Positions 9,896-18,509 of a DNA stretch of 62,266 bases are shown here, piece by piece. Each line of letters begins with the position of its first letter. Position 1 is the first letter of the stretch. Made by a program: the position numbers and the translations under genes. The DNA is from Roseinatronobacter ekhonensis (GTDB lineage Bacteria; Pseudomonadota; Alphaproteobacteria; Rhodobacterales; Rhodobacteraceae): assembly GCF_900499075.1 (NCBI RefSeq), contig NZ_UIHC01000017.1, positions 1 to 62,266 on the forward strand, given 5' to 3'. The notes beneath the pieces are model-generated. The model saw only the letters and a list, made by a program, of their open reading frames with translations, had not been told where the DNA came from and made no database searches.

Positions 9896-11554
9896 ATGCT
9901 ATTGTCGCTCGACATTCGCGATGTGCTGATCATCGACCATCTGGAACTCGCCTTCCAGCCGGGTCTGAACGTGTTGACCGGTGAGACGGGGGCGGGCAAA
10001 TCCATCTTGCTGGACAGTCTGGGCTTCGTTCTGGGGTGGCGCGGTCGGGCCGAACTGGTGCGCCAAGGTGCGTCCCAAGGCGAGGTGATCGCCGAATTCG
10101 CGCTGGAGGATGACCATCCGGCACATGCCATCCTGTCCGAAGCGGGACTGCCACAGAGCGATACCTTGTTGCTGCGCCGGGTCAATTCGCGGGACGGGCG
10201 CAAAACCGGCTGGGTCAATGACCGCCGTGTCTCTGGCGAGGTGTTGCGCGCGTTGTCCGACACGCTGGTCGAATTGCACGGTCAGCAGGATGACCGCGGG
10301 CTGCTGAACCCGCGTGTGCATCGCGACCTGTTGGACAGTTTCGCGGGCGTGGACCTTGGTCCTGTGCGCGCGGCGTGGGCCGGATTGTCGCAAGCGCGCA
10401 AGGCACTGGCCCATGCCGAGGGCCAGTTGCAAAGCGTGCAGGCCGAAGAAGAGTTCTTGCGCCATGCGGTGGCAGAGCTGGACGCGCTTGCCCCCGAACC
10501 CGGCGAAGAAGCCCAGCTTGATGCGCAGCGCCGTCTGATGCAGCAGTCCGAACGTGTCAGCGCCGATATTGCCCGCGCCGCCACCGCCTTGTCCGATGAG
10601 GGTGCAGAGCGGTTGGTCGGCGATGCGGCGCGCTGGCTTGAAGATGTGGCCGATGCGGTCGAGGGGCGACTGGACCCCGCGCTTGATGCGCTGTCGCGTG
10701 CGATGGACGCTTTGGGCGAAGCGCACTCGACCGTGACCGCCTGCATGGATGCGCTGGAATTTCATCCCGGCGCGCTGGAGGAGTTGGAAGACCGTCTTTT
10801 CGCCATTCGCGGTCTGGCGCGCAAGCATGGCGTGCTGCCCGATGAGCTGAGCGCATTCGCCGATGATCTGCGCGGGCGGCTGGACCGTCTGGACAACTCC
10901 GCCCGTGACATTGCCGCGCTGAAACGGGACGTGACCGAAGCGCAGGCGGCCTATAGCGCCGCCGCCGCCACAGTTTCGGACACGCGGTCAGCGGCCGCAC
11001 AAAGGCTGGATGCCGAGATGGCGGGCGAACTGGCGCCCCTGAAGATGGAGCGCGCGCAATTCGCCACGACGATCAAACCCGCCGAGGCGGGACAGGATGG
11101 CCAAGACAGTGTGACATTCGAGGTCGCGACAAACCCCGGCGCGCCGAAAGGGGCCTTGTCGAAAATCGCATCCGGCGGGGAATTGTCGCGCTTTCTGCTG
11201 GCGCTCAAAGTCTGTCTGACACGGGGTCAGCCCGGCATGACCATTATTTTTGACGAAATTGACCGTGGTGTGGGCGGGGCAACTGCCGATGCCGTGGGCC
11301 GACGCCTGCGCGCTTTGGCGCAAGACGCGCAAGTGCTGGTCGTCACCCATTCGCCGCAGGTGGCCGCGCTTGGGGCGCATCATTGGCGGGTCGAGAAATC
11401 CGTGACCGACGGACAGACCCTGTCGCGGGTTGTGCCACTTTCCGCCGAAGACCGGGTGCAAGAGATTGCACGCATGCTGTCGGGTGATAGGGTGACAGAT
11501 GCCGCGCGGGCGGCGGCAGAGGATCTGCTATCCGCCGCGCCTCAGTCACAGTAA
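9896..11554 (+). CDS. recN: DNA repair protein RecN
   Basis: SMC-like ATPase acting in double-strand break repair. Walker A GETGAGKS is at residues 29-36, then a long coiled coil (about 150-370), the ABC signature SGGELSRFLLALK and Walker B TIIFDEIDRGVGG near the C-terminus, followed by the H-loop LVVTHSPQVAA. The 552-residue length and domain order are standard. Pairing with bamD is a common alphaproteobacterial arrangement. Confidence 0.96.
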   Translation: MLLSLDIRDVLIIDHLELAFQPGLNVLTGETGAGKSILLDSLGFVLGWRGRAELVRQGASQGEVIAEFALEDDHPAHAILSEAGLPQSDTLLLRRVNSRDGRKTGWVNDRRVSGEVLRALSDTLVELHGQQDDRGLLNPRVHRDLLDSFAGVDLGPVRAAWAGLSQARKALAHAEGQLQSVQAEEEFLRHAVAELDALAPEPGEEAQLDAQRRLMQQSERVSADIARAATALSDEGAERLVGDAARWLEDVADAVEGRLDPALDALSRAMDALGEAHSTVTACMDALEFHPGALEELEDRLFAIRGLARKHGVLPDELSAFADDLRGRLDRLDNSARDIAALKRDVTEAQAAYSAAAATVSDTRSAAAQRLDAEMAGELAPLKMERAQFATTIKPAEAGQDGQDSVTFEVATNPGAPKGALSKIASGGELSRFLLALKVCLTRGQPGMTIIFDEIDRGVGGATADAVGRRLRALAQDAQVLVVTHSPQVAALGAHHWRVEKSVTDGQTLSRVVPLSAEDRVQEIARMLSGDRVTDAARAAAEDLLSAAPQSQ

Positions 11555-11565
11555 GAGGCTTGCCC

Positions 11566-11910
11566 ATGTCCGTATCCCGCGCCGTTTGCATTCTTGCCGC
11601 TGCCGCCAGCCTTGGCGCCTGCACCCTGAACCCGATGACGCGGGCCTTGCCGATTGTGCCCGCGCCGGGCGGCGGGACACCGCCTGCGCCCGCAACCGCC
11701 GGGATGGACGGGGCAGAAGCCGCTTGCACCAATGCCGGGCGCGAGCGCGGTCTGGACGTGCTGGGCGTGGTCAGCACCCGTGATGTCACCGGCGCAACCG
11801 GCGCGCCAGAGCGCGATGTGATGCTGCGTGTCGCCCGCGACGGCACCCAGTTGGACGTGCGTTGCAATTACCAGCCCGAATCCGGGTTGGCGCGGATCAT
11901 GCTTATCTAG
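11566..11910 (+). CDS. Small putative lipoprotein of unknown function
   Basis: A 114-residue protein with a signal peptide ending in LGAC (Cys19), so probably a lipoprotein. The mature part has a proline- and glycine-rich linker followed by a compact domain with two cysteines (near residues 56 and 102) that could form a disulfide. The ATG at 11566 is chosen over a TTG 6 bases upstream; it follows the recN stop by 11 bases and is likely co-transcribed. I do not recognise a family. Confidence 0.7.
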   Translation: MSVSRAVCILAAAASLGACTLNPMTRALPIVPAPGGGTPPAPATAGMDGAEAACTNAGRERGLDVLGVVSTRDVTGATGAPERDVMLRVARDGTQLDVRCNYQPESGLARIMLI

Positions 11911-12116
11911 CCCTTGCGCCCTTTCGGCTTGCCGGTCGTGCCGCGCGCCGCTTGCGCGGCCACGCGCAACTCTTCTGCGATTTCGTCGGCTTCGTCTGGA
12001 TCGAAATCCATCGGCAGATCAACACCGTTTCCGGCAATATAGATGCGGACCATCCCCGTATCGGTCGGCCCGATCTGCAAATCCGCCGAAATCTCGGTTT
12101 CCGAATTGATGCCCAT
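11907..12116 (-). CDS. Small acidic hypothetical protein (DUF6324-like)
   Basis: A 69-residue soluble protein, MGINSETEISADLQIGPTDT and onward, with a beta-rich N-terminal half, an acidic helix (DFDPDEADEIAEELRVAAQAAR) and a basic tail (GKPKGRKG). I believe it belongs to a small family found across Rhodobacterales, probably DUF6324, but this is from memory. Its last 4 bases overlap the stop of the convergent lipoprotein gene. The function is unknown. Confidence 0.75.
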   Translation of the reverse strand: MGINSETEISADLQIGPTDTGMVRIYIAGNGVDLPMDFDPDEADEIAEELRVAAQAARGTTGKPKGRKG

Positions 12117-12231
12117 ATGTGTGCCCTTTCAAAGCCCATGTCGCTTGGCATTGCGATAAGCCGGATGCAGGGCATTTTCAAGCGTAGCCCCTATTGCAAT
12201 CGCCCGCCTGCGGCGGTATTTGCGCACGCAG

Positions 12232-12308
12232 GCCGCCTTAGCTCAGTTGGTTAGAGCGCTGGATTGTGGATCCAGAGGTCCCCCGTTCAAGCCGGGGAGG
12301 CGGTACCA
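12232..12308 (+). tRNA. tRNA-His (anticodon GTG)
   Basis: A complete cloverleaf can be drawn: acceptor strands GCCGCCT (12232-12238) and AGGCGGT (12298-12304); D stem GCTC/GAGC; anticodon stem CTGGA/TCCAG with loop TTGTGGA and anticodon GTG at 12266-12268; T stem CCCCG/CGGGG with loop TTCAAGC; encoded CCA at 12306-12308. The discriminator base is A73, and the first acceptor pair is G1-U72. This is the unusual alphaproteobacterial type that does not depend on a G-1:C73 pair. I see no clear promoter in the 115 bases upstream. Confidence 0.95.
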
Positions 12309-12378
12309 TCCCCCTCTTGTCAGTATGGGTTCCACCCTGTAGTGCGCAGCGGTGCCACCGTGCGTCAGAGGATCGACC

Positions 12379-12996
12379 TTGCCTGTTTTGCCGCGATATC
12401 AACTGCCGCACGCACCAGACGGGGCGACAGTCGGGCTTTTCGGCGGCTCTTTCGATCCCGCCCATGCCGGGCATGTCCATGTCACACGTCATGCCTTGCG
12501 CGCGCTCAAGCTGGACCGGATGTGGTGGCTGGTCAGCCCCGGCAACCCGCTCAAACCCAACGCGCCCGCTTCACTTGCTGCGCGGATGGAACATGCCCGC
12601 CGGTTGATAGATGACCCGCGTGTCATCGTCTCTGACGTAGAAGCGCGGCTTGGTACGCGCGCAACCTGCGACACGCTGGCCGCCCTGCAAACCCGATTTC
12701 CGCGCCTGCGCTTCGTCTGGATCATGGGGGCCGACAATCTGGCAGGGTTTCACCATTGGGAAAACTGGCGGTCGATTGCCGCGCGCGTGCCGATGGCGGT
12801 TATCGCGCGGCCCGGCGCGCAGCAAGCGGCGCTGGGGTCGGTGGCCGCGCGCAGCCTGCGCGGGCATCGTGTGCCACAGGCCCAAGCCGCGGCGCTTGCC
12901 TATCGCCCGGCCCCTGCTTGGTGCTTTATGACCATCCCGATGCGGGCAATTTCTTCCAGCGAGTTGCGCGCGACGGGGCGCTGGCCCAAGCGCTGA
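12379..12996 (+). CDS. nadD: Nicotinate-nucleotide adenylyltransferase
   Basis: Converts nicotinate mononucleotide and ATP to deamido-NAD in NAD synthesis. The nucleotidyltransferase signature GLFGGSFDPAHAGHVH is near residues 20-35 and the C-terminal ISSSELRATG motif near 193. I chose the TTG at 12379 because an AGAGGA ribosome site sits 6 bases upstream (12367-12372); a GTG at 12352 would add nine residues. The product is 205 residues. It lies alone between tRNA-His and dacB, away from the more common proA or rsfS partners. Confidence 0.9.
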   Translation: MPVLPRYQLPHAPDGATVGLFGGSFDPAHAGHVHVTRHALRALKLDRMWWLVSPGNPLKPNAPASLAARMEHARRLIDDPRVIVSDVEARLGTRATCDTLAALQTRFPRLRFVWIMGADNLAGFHHWENWRSIAARVPMAVIARPGAQQAALGSVAARSLRGHRVPQAQAAALAYRPAPAWCFMTIPMRAISSSELRATGRWPKR

Positions 12997-13131
12997 TCAG
13001 ATCGGAAACGCAGTGTTTCGCAAATGTGATCTGTGAATTCTCTTCTCTGCACGCTCGAATCACGGTTAAAACAACCATAGGCGAAGTTTTGCCAATTTGA
13101 GTTGGAATTTTTGGTGCAGGACGAATTGCCA

Positions 13132-14601
13132 ATGAAGTTGCGGCGGCGCGATTTTCTCACGGCCCTAGCGGGGACGGGGGCGACACTTGCGCTTCCGGCT
13201 TGCGCGAACGCTCCCGAACGGTCGCTTATTCCGCCCCTGAAACCGGCGCAATCGGCTGACGGTATTGTCAGCCGCGCGGGGCTGGGCGGCGATATTGCCT
13301 ATACACTTCTGGATATGAAAAACGGCAACCTACTGGAAGGGCGCGGCAGCAATACGCCGCTGCCGCCCGCAAGTGTGGCCAAGACGATCACGGCGCTCTA
13401 CGCATTGGAAAAGCTGGGTCCGGACTACCGTTTCGCAACACGGCTACTGGCCACCGGACCGGTGCAGAACGGCGTTTTGCGCGGTGATCTGGTGCTGGCA
13501 GGCGGCGGCGACCCAACTTTGGACACAGATGCGTTGGCAAGTCTGGCCGCAACGCTTGCGCAGGGCGGTTTGCGCCGTGTCGAAGGGCGCTTTCTGGTCT
13601 GGGGCGGCGCATTGCCGGCTGTTGAGCAAATTGCCGACGATCAGGCCGTGCAGGCGGGCTATAACCCATCCGTCGGCGGGCTGAACCTGAATTTCAACCG
13701 TGTCTATTTCGAATGGGCGCGCCAGTCGAACGATTACCGCGTCACGATGGATGCCCGCTCTGACAGGTTCCGCCCCGAAGTGCGATTGGCACAGATGCAA
13801 ATCGCCAACCGTGCCAGCCCGCTCTATACGTTCCGCATGGCCCGCGGGCGCGAGCAGTGGTCGGTGGCGCGGTCGGCCTTGGGCAATAGCGGGTCACGCT
13901 GGTTGCCGGTGCGCCAGCCGGACCTGTATGCGGGCGAGGCGTTTCAGGCCCTTGCCGCCGCGCAGGGGATCACGCTCTCTGCGCCCGCGCGCGCATCCAC
14001 CGCGCCGCAAGGGCAACTTCTGGCGCAGCACCGCTCTGATAGTCTGGCGGAGATTCTGCGCGCGACCCTGCGCTATTCCACCAATCTCAGCGCAGAGTCG
14101 ATTGGCCTGAGCGCGACGGTGGCCAGTGGCACGATGCCGCGGGATCTGTCCGCATCGGGCGCGGCAATGTCGGCTTGGGCGCGGGCGCGCTACGGGATGA
14201 CCAGCCTACGGATGGTCGATCATTCCGGCTTGGGGGCCGCGTCGCGCGTGTCGATGTCGGACCTTGCCAATATGTTCCACCGCGCCGGGCGCGCGGGCGC
14301 GATCAAGCCCTTGCTGCGCGAACATCCGTTCCGCGATGGCAATGGTCGTCTTTTGCCCAACCAGCCTTTCGAGGTGCGCGCGAAAACCGGCACGCTCTAT
14401 TTCGTATCGGCTTTGGCCGGGTATATGCGCAGCCCCGGAGGTCAGGACATGGCGTTTGCCATCTGCTCGTCCGATCTGAGGCGCCGCGCGCAAGTCGTCG
14501 GCTCGGGGCAAGACCGTCCAGAGGGCACGGCGGAATGGGCCCGCACCGCGCGCACCATGCAACAGGATTTGCTGTATCGCTGGGCGCGCGCCTATTCCTG
14601 A
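13132..14601 (+). CDS. dacB: D-alanyl-D-alanine carboxypeptidase/endopeptidase (PBP4 type)
   Basis: Periplasmic penicillin-binding protein of peptidase family S13 that trims peptidoglycan peptides. The N-terminus has a twin-arginine-like signal (RRRDFLTALAG) and a possible lipobox PAC at Cys24. Active-site motifs are S81-V-A-K84, STN in the second block (YSTNLSAES) and KTG (AKTGTLYF). ATG 13132 is chosen; the TTG at 13102 would bury the signal peptide. 489 residues is typical. The 135 bases upstream are AT-rich and probably hold its promoter. It converges on accC with 16 bases between stops. Confidence 0.93.
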   Translation: MKLRRRDFLTALAGTGATLALPACANAPERSLIPPLKPAQSADGIVSRAGLGGDIAYTLLDMKNGNLLEGRGSNTPLPPASVAKTITALYALEKLGPDYRFATRLLATGPVQNGVLRGDLVLAGGGDPTLDTDALASLAATLAQGGLRRVEGRFLVWGGALPAVEQIADDQAVQAGYNPSVGGLNLNFNRVYFEWARQSNDYRVTMDARSDRFRPEVRLAQMQIANRASPLYTFRMARGREQWSVARSALGNSGSRWLPVRQPDLYAGEAFQALAAAQGITLSAPARASTAPQGQLLAQHRSDSLAEILRATLRYSTNLSAESIGLSATVASGTMPRDLSASGAAMSAWARARYGMTSLRMVDHSGLGAASRVSMSDLANMFHRAGRAGAIKPLLREHPFRDGNGRLLPNQPFEVRAKTGTLYFVSALAGYMRSPGGQDMAFAICSSDLRRRAQVVGSGQDRPEGTAEWARTARTMQQDLLYRWARAYS

Positions 14602-14617
14602 CAGGCGCATGCGCCGC

Positions 14618-15967
14618 CTATTCGGGCTGGGGCGCCTCCAGGAACTTTTCCAGCCAATGGATGTTGTAATCGCCGGTCAGCACGTCGTGCTGGTCCAGAA
14701 GTGCGCGGAACAGCGGGATAGAGGTGTCGACACCGTCGATAATCAACTCTCCCAGGGCGCGGTTCAGCCGGGCCAGCGCTTCGGGCCGGTCGCGGCCATG
14801 CACGATCAGCTTGGCGATCAGACTGTCGTAATAGGGCGGGATCGTATAGCCGGAATACAGCGCGCTATCCATCCGCACCCCCAGGCCGCCGGGTGCATGG
14901 TAGGTGTTGACCTTGCCGGGGCAGGGGGTGAAATTCGGCAGCTTTTCCGCGTTGATGCGCACTTCAATGGCGTGGCCATTGACCTGCAACGTGTCCTGCG
15001 TGAATGACAGGGTCTCTCCTGCTGCGACGCGGATCTGCTCGCGCACAAGGTCGACACCAAAGATCGCTTCGGTCACGGGGTGTTCGACCTGTAGACGGGT
15101 GTTCATCTCGATGAAGAAGAACTCGCCGTTTTCATACAGAAATTCGATGGTGCCCGCGCCGCGATAACCAATATCGGCCACAGCCTTTGCGCAGGTCTCG
15201 CCAATACGCGCGCGGGTTTCGGAATCGATTGCGGGACCGGGCGCTTCTTCCAGCACTTTCTGGTGGCGGCGCTGCAAAGAGCAGTCGCGCTCGCCCAGAT
15301 GCACCGCATTGCCGCGCCCGTCGCCAAAGACCTGCACTTCGATGTGGCGCGGCGCGCCCAGATACTTTTCGATGTACACTTCGTCATTGCCGAATGCGGC
15401 CTTGGCCTCTACCCGCGCGGTGCGAAACGCCGTTTCCAAGTCGCTTGCGTTGCGCGCCAGTTTCATGCCGCGCCCGCCACCGCCCGCCGTGGCCTTTATG
15501 ATGACCGGGTAGCCGATGCCCTCTGCTACGGCCTGCGCGGTTTGCAGATGTGCCACGCCGCCGTCCGATCCGGGCACGCAGGGCACGCCCAGTGCCTTCA
15601 TCGTGTCCTTGGCAGTGATTTTGTCGCCCATCATGCGGATATGTTCCGCCGATGGACCGATGAAGGCGATCCCGTGATCTTCGACCACTTGCACGAATTC
15701 GGCGTTTTCCGACAGGAACCCATAGCCGGGGTGGATCGCCTCTGCGCCCGAAATTTCGCAGGCTGAAATAATCGACGGCACCGAAAGGTAGCTATGGGTT
15801 GACGACGGCGGGCCGATGCAGATCGCCTCGTCGGCCATGCGCACATGCATGGCATTCGCGTCGGCCGTGGAATGCACGGCGACAGAGATGATCCCCATCT
15901 CGCGGCAGGCTCGGATCACGCGAAGCGCGATCTCGCCGCGATTTGCGATCAGGATTTTCTTGAACAT
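14618..15967 (-). CDS. accC: Acetyl-CoA carboxylase, biotin carboxylase subunit
   Basis: Carboxylates the biotin on AccB using ATP and bicarbonate, the first step of fatty acid synthesis. The 449-residue protein begins [20 protein letters not shown] and has the ATP-grasp glycine-rich loop [11 protein letters not shown] and the signature [14 protein letters not shown]. An in-frame GTG lies 6 bases upstream of the ATG used. It follows accB by 12 bases in the same operon, the usual accBC arrangement. Confidence 0.97.
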   Translation of the reverse strand: MFKKILIANRGEIALRVIRACREMGIISVAVHSTADANAMHVRMADEAICIGPPSSTHSYLSVPSIISACEISGAEAIHPGYGFLSENAEFVQVVEDHGIAFIGPSAEHIRMMGDKITAKDTMKALGVPCVPGSDGGVAHLQTAQAVAEGIGYPVIIKATAGGGGRGMKLARNASDLETAFRTARVEAKAAFGNDEVYIEKYLGAPRHIEVQVFGDGRGNAVHLGERDCSLQRRHQKVLEEAPGPAIDSETRARIGETCAKAVADIGYRGAGTIEFLYENGEFFFIEMNTRLQVEHPVTEAIFGVDLVREQIRVAAGETLSFTQDTLQVNGHAIEVRINAEKLPNFTPCPGKVNTYHAPGGLGVRMDSALYSGYTIPPYYDSLIAKLIVHGRDRPEALARLNRALGELIIDGVDTSIPLFRALLDQHDVLTGDYNIHWLEKFLEAPQPE

Positions 15968-15979
15968 GCCCACCCCGGT

Positions 15980-16465
15980 TTATTCGATGATCATCAGCGG
16001 CGCGCCGAATTCGACAGGCGACGTGTCGCCCACCAGAATGCGTTTGACCACGCCCGCGCGCGGGGCGGGAATATGGTTCATCGTTTTCATCGCTTCGATA
16101 ATCAAGAGCGTGTCGCCCTCGGCCACCTGGCTGCCCACGCTGACAAAATTCGACGCGCCGGGTTCCGGTGCCAGATAGATCGTGCCGACCATTGGCGACG
16201 TGACGGCGCCGGGATGATCGGCCGGGTTGCCGCCTGTGCTGCTCTCATCCGATGGTTGCGGGGCTGCCGCAGGGGCAGGCGCAGCTGCGGGTGCGACAGG
16301 CGCTGCCTGCGTCTGCACAACCTGCGCGACCGATTTAGATACACGCACGTTCAGGCTGTCATTCTCGCCGTATTCGCGTTTGACGTTCACCTCTGTCAGC
16401 TCGTTCTCGTTCAGCAATTCTGCAAGGGCTTTGATGAAGGCGACATCTGCGTCGTTGCGGGACAT
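15980..16465 (-). CDS. accB: Acetyl-CoA carboxylase biotin carboxyl carrier protein
   Basis: Carrier of the biotin prosthetic group for acetyl-CoA carboxylase. The 161-residue protein has a helical N-terminal part, an alanine/proline linker (about residues 60-80) and a C-terminal biotinyl domain with EAMKTMN; the biotinylated lysine is Lys127. The AGAGG ribosome site just upstream fixes the ATG at 16465 over longer open frame. It leads the accBC operon and diverges from the XRE regulator at 16641. Confidence 0.96.
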   Translation of the reverse strand: MSRNDADVAFIKALAELLNENELTEVNVKREYGENDSLNVRVSKSVAQVVQTQAAPVAPAAAPAPAAAPQPSDESSTGGNPADHPGAVTSPMVGTIYLAPEPGASNFVSVGSQVAEGDTLLIIEAMKTMNHIPAPRAGVVKRILVGDTSPVEFGAPLMIIE

Positions 16466-16491
16466 GAATACCTCTATGACTGGCGAAAGGC

Positions 16492-16504
16492 GGCAAATTT
16501 TGCC
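16492..16504. promoter_or_regulatory. Palindrome GGCAAA-T-TTTGCC in the accB/XRE divergent region
   Basis: A perfect 6+1+6 inverted repeat lies 27 bases upstream of the accB start, in the region shared with the divergent regulator. Another TTTGCCA half-site lies nearby at about 16573. TTTGC-type sites are known for RamB, a distantly related regulator of acetate metabolism in Corynebacterium. That makes this a reasonable, untested operator candidate for the neighbouring regulator. Confidence 0.4.
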
Positions 16505-16640
16505 ACGCGTTTGGCCGCGGCTTATACGGGCTAACACAGGTGGTGTGAAGCGGCGTTTTCGCCAGTAGACCGCTTTGCCAGTCTGTCTGATCTTCACAGG
16601 CTTGTCAAAACCTGTAAATTGGTGCGCTGGAGGATCGTAA

Positions 16641-17960
16641 ATGTCTCGCAGCGCCCTGACCGGCACCAGAATTCGTGCGCGCCGCACCCTGCGCGGCATA
16701 CGCCAGACCGACCTTGCGCGGCGGGTTGGGGTGTCGCCATCCTATCTGAACCTGATTGAACATAACCGGCGCAAGGTCAGCGCGCCGCTTTTGAGTGCCT
16801 TGGCAACCGCGCTCGGGGTGTCTGCCGATGCGTTGGTCGAAGATAGCGACGCACGGCTTGTCGAGGGTGCGCGCGCCGCCGCGCTGCGGTCGGATACCGA
16901 TCTGGGAGAGCTGGAGCGTATCGACGAATTGATCGGACGCTTTCCCGGCTGGGCGGCGGTACTGGCGGATACGCATGCGCGGGTCGAGCGGCTGGAGCGC
17001 GTGGTCGAGCAGTTGAACGATCGCATGACCCATGACCCTTATCTGGGGGATGCGCTGCATGAGATCATCTCTGCTGTGACCTCTGTGCAATCGACCGCTG
17101 CCATCCTGAACGATGATGATGCGCTTGCCCCGGAATGGCAGGACCGGTTCCACCAGAACATTCTGGATGATTCGGGGCGTCTTGCCGAAGGCGCGGTGGC
17201 ATTGGTCAATTATATCGACAGCGCCAAAACCGGCGAGACCGGCATCGCGGCCCCACAAGAAGAGGTCGAGGCATGGTTGGCGCGGCAAGAGTTCCACCTG
17301 GATATCGCCGAGCGCCCGTCGCTGGACGGGGCAGAGGCGTATCTGGCGACGCAGGTCGAACTGGCCTCTGGCGCGGCGCGGCAACTAGCGGCGACATGGT
17401 TGGCGCAGATGTATGCCGATGCACAGGCCATTCCGCTAAGGGCATTGCGCGACGGGCTGGCCGAGCATGGCATGGCCCCCGATGTGCTGGCCGCGCATTT
17501 TGCGTGCGGTCTGGATGTCGTGCTGCGGCGGTTGGCCCATCTGCCCCCAGCGTTCCGGACGGAACTTGGGCTGCCAGTTGCCGGGCTGGCGATTTGCGAC
17601 ATGTCGGGCACGCTGTTGTTTCGCCGCCCCGTAGAGGGGTTTCCCTTTCCGCGCTTTGGCGGCGGGTGCCCGCTCTGGCCGCTTTATCAGGCCTTGCGCC
17701 AGCCGCACATGCCGCTACGCACCAAGCTTGTGACGGCGGGGCGCATGGGGCGACGGTTTACCGCCTATGCCATGGCTGCTGTCACGGGCCCGGCCCGTCT
17801 GGATGCGCCCCCGGTGCTGCGCGCGACCATGTTGCTGTTACCCGAAGAGGGGCAGGGCCCCGACAGCGCGGCGATTGCCGTCGGGGCCAGTTGCCGGACT
17901 TGCCCGCAACTCGATTGCGCCGCGCGACGCGAGCCGTCGATACTGGTCGCAGGCGGCTAG
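16641..17960 (+). CDS. XRE-family regulator with short-chain fatty acyl-type C-terminal domain
   Basis: The N-terminal helix-turn-helix (about residues 8-62, LTGTRIRARRTLRGIRQTDL and following) is of the HTH_3 type. Residues 85-200 are long helices containing the segment LHEIISAVTSVQSTAAIL. The rest resembles the DUF2083/short-chain-fatty-acyl regulator domain of RamB-like proteins and ends in a cysteine cluster (SCRTCPQLDCAARREPS) that may bind a metal or an Fe-S cluster. A GGAGGA ribosome site precedes the ATG. Divergence from accBC suggests control of acetyl-CoA or fatty-acid metabolism; this is inference. Confidence 0.85.
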   Translation: MSRSALTGTRIRARRTLRGIRQTDLARRVGVSPSYLNLIEHNRRKVSAPLLSALATALGVSADALVEDSDARLVEGARAAALRSDTDLGELERIDELIGRFPGWAAVLADTHARVERLERVVEQLNDRMTHDPYLGDALHEIISAVTSVQSTAAILNDDDALAPEWQDRFHQNILDDSGRLAEGAVALVNYIDSAKTGETGIAAPQEEVEAWLARQEFHLDIAERPSLDGAEAYLATQVELASGAARQLAATWLAQMYADAQAIPLRALRDGLAEHGMAPDVLAAHFACGLDVVLRRLAHLPPAFRTELGLPVAGLAICDMSGTLLFRRPVEGFPFPRFGGGCPLWPLYQALRQPHMPLRTKLVTAGRMGRRFTAYAMAAVTGPARLDAPPVLRATMLLLPEEGQGPDSAAIAVGASCRTCPQLDCAARREPSILVAGG

Positions 17961-17985
17961 CGCGATGCTTGGGTCACATGCGGCT

Positions 17986-18000
17986 TTGACAGACCTGTCA
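17986..18000 (+). promoter_or_regulatory. TTGACA box with overlapping inverted repeat upstream of the response regulator
   Basis: TTGACA at 17986-17991 could be a -35 box, with an AT-rich GAATAAA stretch 16-17 bases downstream as a weak -10. It overlaps a 6-bp inverted repeat TGACAG-AC-CTGTCA (17987-18000), which could be an operator. Confidence 0.35.
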
Positions 18001-18061
18001 TAATGCTGAATAAAGTATCAGCGCCGCGTCGGGAGGAGCGGTGACGCTGGCGCGGACAATG

Positions 18062-18086
18062 GCCGCGTGCGCAGGGCGCACGCGGC
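18062..18086 (+). promoter_or_regulatory. Strong 11-bp hairpin in the leader of the response-regulator operon
   Basis: GCCGCGTGCGC (18062-18072) and GCGCACGCGGC (18076-18086) are perfectly complementary with a three-base loop. No T tract follows, so it does not look like an intrinsic terminator. It lies about 50 bases upstream of the start at 18138. It may shape leader stability or attenuation, or be a DNA cruciform or operator. Confidence 0.5.
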
Positions 18087-18137
18087 AACTGCCAAGTGTC
18101 GTCCAAGCGACTGGGCTTTGACCGGGAGGGGTGGCCT

Positions 18138-18509
18138 ATGGTGCAAAAGCGTGTGCTGGTGATTGAAGACGAGCCGAATATTTCAGAGGCGATCCGCTTT
18201 ATCCTTACCCGCAATGGCTGGCAGGTCGATGTAGAAGCCGACGGGTTCGCCGCCTTGGCGCGCCTGCGCTCCGCCCCGCCCGATGCGCTGATCCTTGATC
18301 TGATGCTGCCAGATATGGACGGGTTTGAAATACTGCGCAACCTGCGCGCCGAGGCACCGACCCGCGATTTGCCGGTCCTGATGCTGACGGCCAAGGGGCA
18401 GGTCGCCGACCGTGATCTGGCGGCCAAGCTGGGGGTAACGCGCTTTATGACCAAACCCTTCGCCAATGCCGAAGTGGTCTCTGCGCTGCATGACATGGTT
18501 GCGTCGTGA
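18138..18509 (+). CDS. Single-domain (CheY-like) response regulator
   Basis: A 123-residue receiver domain with no output domain. The acidic pair is Asp11/Glu12, the phosphoacceptor Asp54 (in LILDLMLPDMDG), Thr84 and Lys106 (FMTKPF). ATG 18138 follows a GGGAGGGG ribosome site. The GTGA overlap with the next gene, and the kinase two genes on, indicate one operon and a cognate phosphotransfer pair. With no output domain it must act through protein partners or as a phosphate sink. Confidence 0.9.
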   Translation: MVQKRVLVIEDEPNISEAIRFILTRNGWQVDVEADGFAALARLRSAPPDALILDLMLPDMDGFEILRNLRAEAPTRDLPVLMLTAKGQVADRDLAAKLGVTRFMTKPFANAEVVSALHDMVAS

